From positions 1 through 64,000 of the forward strand of contig JBAUII010000053.1 of the NCBI GenBank assembly GCA_049682815.1: a stretch of DNA of 64,000 bases. Reading direction: 5' to 3'. This DNA is from DASWID01 sp049682815 (GTDB taxonomy: Bacteria > Desulfobacterota_D > UBA1144 > Nemesobacterales > CSP1-2). The notes under the pieces were generated by a model. That model was given only the letters and a program-made list of their open reading frames with translations. It was not told where the DNA came from and made no database searches. Both the position numbers and the translations under genes were made by a program. Position 1 is the first letter of the stretch. Each line of letters opens with the position of its first letter. Positions 1-6,688 of this stretch are shown piece by piece.

Positions 1-2
1 AT

Positions 3-176
3 GTAACGGGGTCGATAAAGTTGCCGGAGGGAGTGGAGATGGTGATGCCAGGGGATAATATAAACATGGAGGTAGAGTTGATCTCGCCGGTGGCGATGGA
101 GGAGCAGTTGAGGTTTGCTATAAGAGAGGGGGGAAGGACAGTGGGCGCCGGTGTTGTAACGAGCATCATTGAGTAG
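3..176 (+). CDS. tuf: Elongation factor Tu, C-terminal end (5' truncated by window)
   Basis: The first 57 codons visible are the C-terminal beta-barrel domain (domain 3) of EF-Tu, the GTPase that delivers aminoacyl-tRNA to the ribosome. The near-invariant run PEGVEMVMPGDN is followed by RFAIREGGRTVGAGVV, the family signature just before the C-terminus, and the stop is TAG at 174-176. The remainder of the gene lies upstream of the window. It is followed after 11 nt by rpmG, the usual tuf-rpmG-secE order, so it is probably co-transcribed. Identification is secure from the conserved tail. Confidence 0.96.
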   Translation, partial: VTGSIKLPEGVEMVMPGDNINMEVELISPVAMEEQLRFAIREGGRTVGAGVVTSIIE

Positions 177-187
177 GGAGACATTAA

Positions 188-346
188 ATGGGAGATAATA
201 CAGCAATTATCGCGCTTGCTTGCAGCGAGTGTAAGAGAAGGAACTACACGACAAAGAAAAACAAAAGAAATCATCCTGACAAGCTGGAATTTAGGAAGTA
301 CTGCAGGTGGTGCCGAAGCCATACCCTTCATAAAGAGACCAAGTAG
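188..346 (+). CDS. rpmG: 50S ribosomal protein L33
   Basis: This is a 52-residue basic protein of the large ribosomal subunit. It starts at ATG 188 and carries two zinc-knuckle pairs, CSEC near residue 13 and CRWC near residue 41, so it is the zinc-binding (C+) form of L33. The middle is rich in Lys, Arg, Asn and Tyr (RRNYTTKKNK), typical of L33. It lies between tuf and, further on, tRNA-Trp/secE, the standard neighbourhood. The gene is in a different frame from a spurious overlapping ORF. The last base of its TAG stop is also the first base of a palindromic repeat. Confidence 0.93.
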   Translation: MGDNTAIIALACSECKRRNYTTKKNKRNHPDKLEFRKYCRWCRSHTLHKETK

Positions 347-553
347 GGACCGATTCCCAATCGGTCCACGTATTGGTGCCCGTTTGGGAAACGGGCCCTA
401 AAATTCGTGAAATTAGAATTGAAGGAATCGCGCCCCTATAGGGACTGATTCCCCGTATCGGTCCTAGGCCAGTTCGGCGACCGGGCCCTACAAATGGCGA
501 AATTATAATCCCGGGGGCTGGCACTCCAGTTGGGACTGATTCCCAATCAGTCC
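346..553 (+). repeat. Cluster of three two-hairpin palindromic repeats
   Basis: Three copies of a palindrome of the form GGACYGATTCCC-RATCRGTCC start at 346, 441 and 532. The first two are followed about 10 nt later by a second hairpin with arms GCCCGTTT/AAACGGGC (378-396) or a degenerate version (about 468-488). Two more copies occur at 2972 and 3042. The arrangement resembles a REP/BIME-type interspersed element. No coding region is convincing here. The hairpins directly follow the rpmG stop and could act as mRNA 3' ends or stability elements. Confidence 0.75.
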
Positions 554-612
554 ACATATAATGACGGTTCGGGGGAGGTAGCGGCGAGAAAAACCAAAAA
601 CTATATAATCAC

Positions 613-642
613 TTGACAATTAGCGTCAAAAGGTGATATAAA
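613..642 (+). promoter_or_regulatory. Sigma-70-type promoter before the surface-protein gene
   Basis: A consensus -35 TTGACA at 613-618 is followed by an 18-bp spacer and TATAAA at 637-642. The expected transcription start (about 649) falls just inside the longest possible reading frame that starts at ATG 645. This favours translation from the downstream ATG at 678. It also suggests the following gene is transcribed separately from tuf-rpmG. Confidence 0.55.
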
Positions 643-677
643 TTATGAAACTTCTCAGGGAGGATTGGAATAAGAAA

Positions 678-2936
678 ATGGATGAAAACTCGCTTAAAAA
701 TGAAAAATTCAGACCCCTTTTTATAATAATTACTTTCTGTTGCTTTTTATTCTTTGCCACAAAGGCTCAAGCCCTTGTCTATTGTGTAACTGATGGAATG
801 GTTGGTAGTGGTTGCAGTGATCCAACTGATGGGACATGTACCGGTGGTGTTGCTTGTGCTGCTTTTTGTAACCTGACTGCTGATAATATATGTCCTACCA
901 TAGCTGAAGCACTCGATTGTATAGCAGCTAACCTTGATACTGCTGCAATTGTAAGAGTAGGTACAGGCACACATGCCGGCCCCGGTACGACCGGTGTTGG
1001 TGGTGGAGTTAATATTGAGAACAGTGCTGGTGCTAACCAGGACATAGACATACTTGGGGGGTTTGGATCTGATTGCGTCTCCAGGACTATTAATCCTATT
1101 GACCCGACAAACACAATAATTCAGGCTCCTATGGACGACAGGGTATTTTACATTGACAATGCGGCAGCTTTTGCTTTAGATGTGAAGTTGGAAGGGCTTA
1201 CAATCACCGGAGGGGATCCTAGCACCTCTCTGTGTAATGTTATGATGGCTACGGGTGGGGGGGTCTGCGTTACATCTACAGCAACGGCTGCTGGTGTTCC
1301 ATTCAGCGTTACGTTTACGAGCATTTCAAACATTTACGATGACAATGATGCACCCGGTGCCGGTGGGGGGATAGCTGTTTCAAACATGAATGTTTCTGAT
1401 GGTGACATCCGTGCAGATTTTGATAAGGGTGCTATAACATTTAATAATGCTGCTGGCCCGGGGGGTGGTATTTTTATTTCTAGCCACAATACTATCGATG
1501 TCACAGTCAAAAACACAGAAATAGGGAATAATGCTGCTGGTACATTTGGGGGAGGGATTGCTTTAACAGGTGGCGGAACTATAAACCTCGACCGAGTTGT
1601 CAACAATGTAATTCATAATAACATCGCTTTTGGCTCGCTCGATGGAGGAGGAGGGGTTGCGGCAGTTACTCTTGACGACGATGCCAACTTTGATATAAAA
1701 TTCGTCAATAATACAATTTCAGATAATCAGGCACCCACTACGGGAGCCATGGGTGGTGCAATCTTCGCTGACAGCTCTGCCGATACGGGTGCGGGGGTAA
1801 TTAATTGGACCCTTCCAAATGATATCATTTATTTCAATACAGCCCAAGGAGATGGGGATCAGGTTGCTCTTGCCAATACAGGGGATAACGCAACTCTGGC
1901 AATCCGCTTTTCCGATATTAGACAGGGAGTAGGAAACACAGATATTCTTGGCCTGGGTTCGGGAGTTGGATTTGTTAACTTAGTAGCGCCTAATTTTGAT
2001 GCGGACCCATTATTTGTTGACCGGTTTAATGGCAATTATCATCTGCAAGCCAGTTCTCCGATAGCTAACTCCGGTACAAAGACTCCAATAGTGACAGTGG
2101 CTGGCACCGAAGCTACTCCTCCTTTCGTTGACAAGGATAATCGACCAAGGGATATATCGATTGGCGCTTTTGAGCCGCCTCCTACACCCACCCCAACACC
2201 AACAGCAACACCAACAGCAACACCAACACCAACACCAACACCAACAGCTACGCCAACACCAACAGCAACACCAACACCAACAGCAACACCAACACCAACA
2301 GCTACGCCAACACCAACTCCTCCGGTTTCACCAACCCCTACCCCGACGCCAACACCACCACCGAACATAGACACATTTCCAAATGCTAAGAATGGAAAAC
2401 TTGTGACTATAGAATCGGAAGAAGGTACTATACTCTCTGATGTGAAACCTTTATCAAATAATCTTCAGGGTTGCCCGGACGGGTTCGACGGTCAATTTCT
2501 TAGCTTCCCGGTAGGGTCCTATCAATATGTAGTAAGTGGACTTAATCCGGGAGATGAGACTACGGTTATAATCGATCTTCCACCTGGAACAATCATTAAC
2601 TCATATTTTAAATTTGGACCCACACCGGATAATACGCAACCCCATTGTTATGAGTTCTTGTTTGATGGACAAACGGGAGCACAGATATCCCAAACCGCAA
2701 TAGTCGTACATCATATAGATGGAGCGCGTGGTGACGATGATCTGACTCCTAATGGTGTAATCGTGGATCCCGCTGGCCCAGCGCTATTGAGTGACGAACC
2801 TCCGAGTCGCTCAGGCGATGGATGTTCGATAGCTCAGATGGTTTCCTCTCAGACGGCACTACTGAATCTCCTAATACCGCTCCTTCCGGCATTTGTCGTT
2901 GGACTGAGGAGTTTGAGGCGAAAGAAGAATAAGTAA
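678..2936 (+). CDS. Secreted parallel beta-helix protein with Thr-Pro linker and CTERM-like tail
   Basis: A secreted cell-surface protein of about 750 residues. The N-terminus has a basic stretch, a hydrophobic core and an AQA cleavage site. The body is Gly/Asn-rich with repeated GGGI and NNTI-type rungs, as in right-handed parallel beta-helix (polymorphic outer-membrane/pectate-lyase-like) proteins. Residues of the form (T-P)n or TPTPTA (nt 2187-2360) form a linker. The C-terminal domain ends in a GDGCSIAQ motif, a hydrophobic helix and a basic RRKKNK tail, the tripartite layout of CTERM sorting signals (Synerg-, MYXO- or JDVT-like). ATG 645 is possible, but a promoter ends at 642 and an AGGGAGG lies 5' of ATG 678, so 678 is preferred. 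No enzymatic residues are recognisable. It probably acts at the outer surface. It interrupts the usual rpmG-tRNA-secE order. Confidence 0.8.
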   Translation: MDENSLKNEKFRPLFIIITFCCFLFFATKAQALVYCVTDGMVGSGCSDPTDGTCTGGVACAAFCNLTADNICPTIAEALDCIAANLDTAAIVRVGTGTHAGPGTTGVGGGVNIENSAGANQDIDILGGFGSDCVSRTINPIDPTNTIIQAPMDDRVFYIDNAAAFALDVKLEGLTITGGDPSTSLCNVMMATGGGVCVTSTATAAGVPFSVTFTSISNIYDDNDAPGAGGGIAVSNMNVSDGDIRADFDKGAITFNNAAGPGGGIFISSHNTIDVTVKNTEIGNNAAGTFGGGIALTGGGTINLDRVVNNVIHNNIAFGSLDGGGGVAAVTLDDDANFDIKFVNNTISDNQAPTTGAMGGAIFADSSADTGAGVINWTLPNDIIYFNTAQGDGDQVALANTGDNATLAIRFSDIRQGVGNTDILGLGSGVGFVNLVAPNFDADPLFVDRFNGNYHLQASSPIANSGTKTPIVTVAGTEATPPFVDKDNRPRDISIGAFEPPPTPTPTPTATPTATPTPTPTPTATPTPTATPTPTATPTPTATPTPTPPVSPTPTPTPTPPPNIDTFPNAKNGKLVTIESEEGTILSDVKPLSNNLQGCPDGFDGQFLSFPVGSYQYVVSGLNPGDETTVIIDLPPGTIINSYFKFGPTPDNTQPHCYEFLFDGQTGAQISQTAIVVHHIDGARGDDDLTPNGVIVDPAGPALLSDEPPSRSGDGCSIAQMVSSQTALLNLLIPLLPAFVVGLRSLRRKKNK

Positions 2937-2971
2937 TCTACTAGGCACGTGCACATAATAATACCGCTTAC

Positions 2972-3093
2972 GGACTGATACCCGATCAGTCCGCAGTTCA
3001 TTTGGGAAATGGGTCGTATACGCTATGAGACTAACATTGCAGGGACCGATTCCGAATCAGTCCTCATGCAATTGCCAGTCTGGGAGACTGGCA
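2972..3093 (+). repeat. Two further copies of the two-hairpin repeat
   Basis: A palindrome GGACTGATACCC-GATCAGTCC at 2972-2992 is followed by a weak second arm at about 2999-3013. Another palindrome at 3042-3063 is followed by the hairpin TGCCAGTCT-GGG-AGACTGGCA at 3073-3093. These match the family at 346-553. They lie just after the surface-protein stop, so that gene is bracketed by the same repeat on both sides. From 3094 to 3392 I see no gene, only AT-rich sequence with a possible TTGACA at 3150-3155. Confidence 0.72.
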
Positions 3094-3392
3094 CTACGTG
3101 ATCAATTTGGAATCATGATTAAATATCCAGCTGATTTGTTGATGAGTTCTTGACAGTTGTTTGAACATTAGGAATACTATAAGGTTCAAGTTGCTTATAG
3201 TGAGCGCCAATCTTAAATAGAAATTCTAGTGGGAAAAAATTCTCTTTGGTATAATTATATTTTTCAGTCATTATCGATAATGTTGTTACCTCTTAACATT
3301 CTATCACAATACTCTACGTTCATCTAATTAGGAATACATTTGGAGAATTTTTGATCTATTATATCATACAAGCTACATATAAGATGTGCGAA

Positions 3393-3466
3393 AGGGCAGT
3401 AGCTCAATTTGGTAGAGCACTGGACTCCAAATCCAGCGGTTGGGGGTTCGATTCCCTCCTGCCCTG
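3393..3466 (+). tRNA. trnW: tRNA-Trp (anticodon CCA)
   Basis: The cloverleaf folds by eye. The acceptor stem AGGGCAG pairs with CTGCCCT, the D arm is GCTC/GAGC, the anticodon stem CTGGA/TCCAG closes the loop CTCCAAA with anticodon CCA, and the T arm contains GGTTCGATTCC. The discriminator base is G, as expected for tRNA-Trp. The 3' CCA is not encoded. It sits 18 nt before secE; tRNA-Trp upstream of secE-nusG is a common bacterial arrangement. Confidence 0.95.
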
Positions 3467-3484
3467 GATTGACTAGGAATCATT

Positions 3485-3688
3485 ATGGAGAATCCAAGAG
3501 AATATTTAAATAAAGCAGTTGACTTTTTCAGTGACGTCGAAGTTGAAAGTAAGCGAGTATCGTGGCCCTCTTTAAAAGAAACGGTAAGATCCACTGGTGC
3601 AGTCGTATTGATCTCGGCAATTCTGGCGGCCTTTTTAGGTTTGGTGGACTTTTTGTTTTCAATAGCAGTTAAATTTATCTTGAGCTGA
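3485..3688 (+). CDS. secE: Preprotein translocase subunit SecE
   Basis: A 67-residue single-spanning subunit of the SecYEG protein-export channel in the inner membrane. The conserved amphipathic segment EVESKRVSWPSLKET (residues about 19-33) precedes one transmembrane helix rich in Val, Leu, Ile and Ala (about 37-63), the short SecE architecture of most non-enteric bacteria. An AGGAAT Shine-Dalgarno lies just before ATG 3485. It is followed 26 nt later by nusG, its normal partner. Confidence 0.95.
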   Translation: MENPREYLNKAVDFFSDVEVESKRVSWPSLKETVRSTGAVVLISAILAAFLGLVDFLFSIAVKFILS

Positions 3689-3714
3689 TACGGACGACGG
3701 AGAAAAAAATTTTC

Positions 3715-4272
3715 ATGAAGAGTAGGTGGTATGTGGTGCATACAAATACTGGTTTCGAAGACAGAGTAAAGACCTTGATCGAAGACAGAATTCACTCTGA
3801 AAGTCTTGGTGACTTAATAGATGAGGTGTTAATTCCCACTGAAACCATAGTTGAACCGATTAAAGGGGGGAAGAAGAAGACCTCTGTTAGAAAATTTTTC
3901 CCTGGATATATATTGGTAAAAATGGAACTCAACGATAAGAGCTGGCATTTTATCAGGAGTATTCCCAAGGTAATAGGTTTTGTGGGAGGGAAATTAAGGG
4001 ATGGCATGATTGATCCTGACTCGGTCCCAGCCATACAGGAAGATGAGGTCACGAAGATTAAACAGCAAATACGGGAAGGGACACTAAAGCCTAAGCCGAA
4101 AATTTCCTTTGAGAGAGGGGAAACGGTAAAAGTAATCGAGGGACCATTTGCAAACTTTACCGGTGTAATAGAGGAAGTAAACCCTGATAAAGGAAAGGTT
4201 CAGGTTCTTGTGACGATTTTCGGCAGAACTACGCCAATCGAGCTAGATTTCAATCAAGTGGAGAAAATATAG
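3715..4272 (+). CDS. nusG: Transcription termination/antitermination protein NusG
   Basis: A protein of 185 residues, normal for NusG. The N-terminal NGN domain starts with WYVVHTNTGFEDRV and contains the conserved FFPGYILVKMEL core (about residues 62-73). The C-terminal KOW domain carries GETVKVIEGPFANFTGVIEEV (split here only for description). NusG binds the RNA polymerase clamp and couples it to Rho or to ribosomal S10. It lies between secE and rplK (one nucleotide between its stop and rplK), consistent with one operon. Confidence 0.96.
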   Translation: MKSRWYVVHTNTGFEDRVKTLIEDRIHSESLGDLIDEVLIPTETIVEPIKGGKKKTSVRKFFPGYILVKMELNDKSWHFIRSIPKVIGFVGGKLRDGMIDPDSVPAIQEDEVTKIKQQIREGTLKPKPKISFERGETVKVIEGPFANFTGVIEEVNPDKGKVQVLVTIFGRTTPIELDFNQVEKI

Positions 4273-4273
4273 T

Positions 4274-4690
4274 ATGAAGAAGGTGATAGGAGAAATTAAG
4301 CTTTTGATACCTGCTGGTAAAGCTACACCCTCGCCTCCAGTTGGTCCAGCGCTTGGACAGAGGGGGGTAAATATTATGGAGTTTTGTAAGGCGTTTAATG
4401 CACAAACTTCAAAGGCAAATGATTTGATACCCGTGATAGTAACGGTATTTGCAGATAGGTCGTTCACATTTGCTATTAAATCGCCACCGGCATCCTATTT
4501 GCTGAAAAAGGCCGCAGGCATCGAAAAGGGCTCCGGTGAGGTTCCTCGCGTGAAAGCGGGTAAGATTACAAAAGATCAGATAAAAGAAATTGCTGCAAAA
4601 AAAATCGAAGATCTAAATACCGACGACATAGATATGGCTGAAAGGATAATCGAGGGGACTGCTAGAAGCATGGGGATCGACGTTGTTTGA
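4274..4690 (+). CDS. rplK: 50S ribosomal protein L11
   Basis: 138 residues. The N-terminal domain has the signature LLIPAGKATPSPPVGPALGQ and then GVNIMEFCKAFNAQT. The C-terminal RNA-binding domain has KAGKITKDQIKEIA and DLNTDDIDMAERIIEGTARSMGI, as in L11 proteins. It is part of the GTPase-associated centre of the large subunit. It starts one base after the nusG stop, so translation is probably coupled. The next gene, rplA, is separated by an inserted repeat, unlike the tight spacing found in most bacteria. Confidence 0.96.
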   Translation: MKKVIGEIKLLIPAGKATPSPPVGPALGQRGVNIMEFCKAFNAQTSKANDLIPVIVTVFADRSFTFAIKSPPASYLLKKAAGIEKGSGEVPRVKAGKITKDQIKEIAAKKIEDLNTDDIDMAERIIEGTARSMGIDVV

Positions 4691-4771
4691 CACGATCCAG
4701 GATGCATGATGCACGATGCAGGATAACGAATAGAATTTTAATCATGAATCGTGCATCGTGAATCCGGCATC
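4691..4771 (+). repeat. Inverted GCATCGTGCATC-type repeat between rplK and rplA
   Basis: The left arm (4701-4727, GATGCATGATGCACGATGC) and right arm (4742-4771, containing ATCGTGCATCGTG) are imperfect inverted copies of one another around an AT-rich centre. A related segment occurs at 43374-43415. The insert sits inside an essential ribosomal operon, between the L11 stop and the L1 ribosome-binding site, without touching either. Confidence 0.65.
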
Positions 4772-4790
4772 ATTTTCAAATGGAGGCATA

Positions 4791-5513
4791 ATGGCAAGAG
4801 GTAAGAATTATCTAAATGCAAGAAGCAAAGTTGACCTGAATCATGCCTACGATCTTAGTGAGGCGCTGACTCTTTTAGAAGAGACGAAAACCGCGAAATT
4901 TGATGAGACTGTGGATATTGCTGTCAAACTTGGGATAGACCCGCGCCAGGCAAATCAGCAGGTTCGAGGAGCAATGGTACTACCTCACGGAATAGGTAAG
5001 AAAATCAGGGTCCTTGTATTTGCTACTGGTGAAAAGGTTACAGAGGCGGAGGAGGCTGGTGCGGATTACGTAGGGTCTGAGGAGCTGGTAAATAAGATCA
5101 CCAAGGAAAATTGGCTGGACTTTGATGTTGCAGTTGCTACACCTGATGTAATGAGCTTAGTCGGAAAGCTAGGTAAGATACTTGGTCCTAGAGGACTGAT
5201 GCCTAGCCCGAAGGTCGGCACCGTTACCTTTGATGTTGCAAAAATGGTGAAAGAGGCAAAGGCAGGGAGGATCGAGTTTAAAAACGATAAGGGCGGTGTA
5301 GTTCATGTTCCAATCGGAAAGATATCTTTTGGCCAAGACATGTTAAGGGATAATCTCCTCTCGTTTATGGATAACTTAACAAAGATTAAACCTGCGTCAT
5401 CAAAAGGAACATTCATAAGAAAGGTGGTAGTCTCAAATACGATGGGGCCTGGGATTAAGGTTGATATTGTTAGTATTCGTGAGGCGTTAAAGGGGATCGA
5501 AATTGCGGCTTAG
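4791..5513 (+). CDS. rplA: 50S ribosomal protein L1
   Basis: 240 residues from ATG 4791, which has GGAGG at 4782-4786. An in-frame GTG at 4758 lies inside the repeat and is unlikely. L1 forms the mobile stalk near the ribosomal E site and usually autoregulates the L11-L1 mRNA. The signatures TVDIAVKLGIDPRQANQQVRG (described in two parts: TVDIAVKLGID and QANQQVRG), GKLGKILGPRGLMPSPK and GTVTFDVAKMV are all present. Length and composition are typical. Confidence 0.96.
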   Translation: MARGKNYLNARSKVDLNHAYDLSEALTLLEETKTAKFDETVDIAVKLGIDPRQANQQVRGAMVLPHGIGKKIRVLVFATGEKVTEAEEAGADYVGSEELVNKITKENWLDFDVAVATPDVMSLVGKLGKILGPRGLMPSPKVGTVTFDVAKMVKEAKAGRIEFKNDKGGVVHVPIGKISFGQDMLRDNLLSFMDNLTKIKPASSKGTFIRKVVVSNTMGPGIKVDIVSIREALKGIEIAA

Positions 5514-5596
5514 AGGTAATGACTATTTTATTAATTGTCGCTTTGGTGAAAAGCTTTTTCTAACGTGATTATCCAAGTTGAATCAGGGAGTTTGAT

Positions 5597-6136
5597 ATGC
5601 TGAATAAGGCCTTGAAGCAGGAATTGGTACGAGAGATTAACGACCGGTTTAAAGCTCGTCCTACTGTTATGGTCATTGAGTATAAGGGGCTTAGTGTAAA
5701 GGAAATGCAGAGGCTTAGAAAGCAGCTTAAAAAGGCAAAGGCAGAATTAAGGGTAGTTAAGAACTCGCTTCTCAGGATAGCTTCTAAAGAGACCGGGATT
5801 GAAAAGATAAACGACCTTTTTGACGGTCCGACGGCAGTTGCCATTTGTGATGTCGACCCGGCACCTGTTGCAAAGGTATTCGTTGATTCAATGAAAGCAT
5901 ACCCCGCGGTACGGCTTAAGGGCGGGATAGTCGACGGCAAAGTGGTTGGATATGAGGAGGTCACGAGATTATCCAGACTTCCGTCAAAAGAGGTCTTATT
6001 GTCTCAATTTGTCGGTATGCTTTCCAACCCGATCGCAAATTTCATTGGTGTACTTACTGAGCTTCAGAGAAGTTTACTGTATGTGCTTAATTCTTTGAAG
6101 GAATTAAAAGAAAAAGAAGAGAAAGAAAAAGGATAG
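5597..6136 (+). CDS. rplJ: 50S ribosomal protein L10
   Basis: 179 residues. The N-terminal domain contains VMVIEYKGLSVKEMQRLRKQ and VVKNSLLRIA, the conserved rRNA-binding core. The Lys/Glu-rich C-terminal helix (LNSLKELKEKEEKEKG) is the docking site for L7/L12 dimers. It starts at ATG 5597 with GGGAG just upstream. The 83-nt spacer after rplA may contain the L10-L12 autoregulatory leader, but I could not fold a specific structure with confidence. Confidence 0.95.
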   Translation: MLNKALKQELVREINDRFKARPTVMVIEYKGLSVKEMQRLRKQLKKAKAELRVVKNSLLRIASKETGIEKINDLFDGPTAVAICDVDPAPVAKVFVDSMKAYPAVRLKGGIVDGKVVGYEEVTRLSRLPSKEVLLSQFVGMLSNPIANFIGVLTELQRSLLYVLNSLKELKEKEEKEKG

Positions 6137-6188
6137 TATGAGAAATCAAGGTTTAAACCTTTAGATTAAACAAGGAGGACGTAAAAAA

Positions 6189-6587
6189 ATGGCAGAGATT
6201 ACAAGAGCCGACGTGATCTTGTACCTCGAAGGTGCGAGCATGTTAGAGATCTCGGATTTAATTAAAGAGGTTGAAGAGAAGTTTGGTGTAAAAGCTGCGG
6301 CCCCGCAGATCGCAATGGCACCCGTTGCCGGCGTTGCCGCGGCTGGAGCTGAAAGTGGACCTGCGGAAGCTGAGAAGACCGAGTTTAGCGTAATATTGAA
6401 GGCCGTAGGCGAAAATAAAATTCAGGTTATCAAAGCGGTTAGGGAAGTAACTTCCCTCGGTCTGAAAGAGGCAAAAGAGCTCGTTGAAGGGGCTCCAAAG
6501 ACGGTAAAAGAAGGTGAGAAGAAAGAAAATGCGGAAGCGATCAAGAAGAAACTCGAAGAAGCAGGGGCTACTGTAGAGATTGATTAA
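6189..6587 (+). CDS. rplL: 50S ribosomal protein L7/L12
   Basis: 132 residues. The N-terminal dimerisation helix is followed by an Ala/Gly/Pro hinge (about 37-58) and the globular C-terminal domain with KIQVIKAVREVTSLGLKEAK and a LVEGAPKTVKEG loop that contacts translation factors. It has a strong AAGGAGG Shine-Dalgarno before ATG 6189, fitting its multi-copy stoichiometry. The order rplJ-rplL-rpoB is canonical. Confidence 0.96.
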   Translation: MAEITRADVILYLEGASMLEISDLIKEVEEKFGVKAAAPQIAMAPVAGVAAAGAESGPAEAEKTEFSVILKAVGENKIQVIKAVREVTSLGLKEAKELVEGAPKTVKEGEKKENAEAIKKKLEEAGATVEID

Positions 6588-6640
6588 GTGGTTCTCGACC
6601 AAGCTAATTCAAGGGTTTTGATTTCTATTCCAAAAAAGAT

Positions 6641-6669
6641 TGCCAATTCACCGAGCGTAGGAATTGGCA
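6641..6669 (+). terminator. Hairpin between rplL and rpoB (attenuator or processing site)
   Basis: Perfect 9-bp inverted arms TGCCAATTC and GAATTGGCA enclose an 11-nt loop and end 20 nt before the rpoB GTG. There is no U-run after the hairpin, so it looks more like a partial attenuator or RNase-processing hairpin than a full terminator. An rplL-rpoB attenuator/RNase III site is well known in Escherichia coli; assigning the same role here is inference. Confidence 0.6.
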
Positions 6670-6688
6670 TATAACAGGGGGTTCAAAG

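Noticed and set aside
2187..2360. CRISPR-like tandem repeat
   Set aside because: The ACCAACACCAACAGC-type repeats lie in frame within a coding region and encode Thr-Pro-Ala; there are no unique spacers.
2128..2370. Plus-strand Gln/His-rich frame
   Set aside because: It is an out-of-frame reading of the Thr-Pro linker; no start signal or homology.
2039..2374. Minus-strand Gly-Val-rich frame
   Set aside because: It is the reverse of the Thr-Pro repeat in the surface-protein gene; codon pattern and motifs belong to the plus strand.
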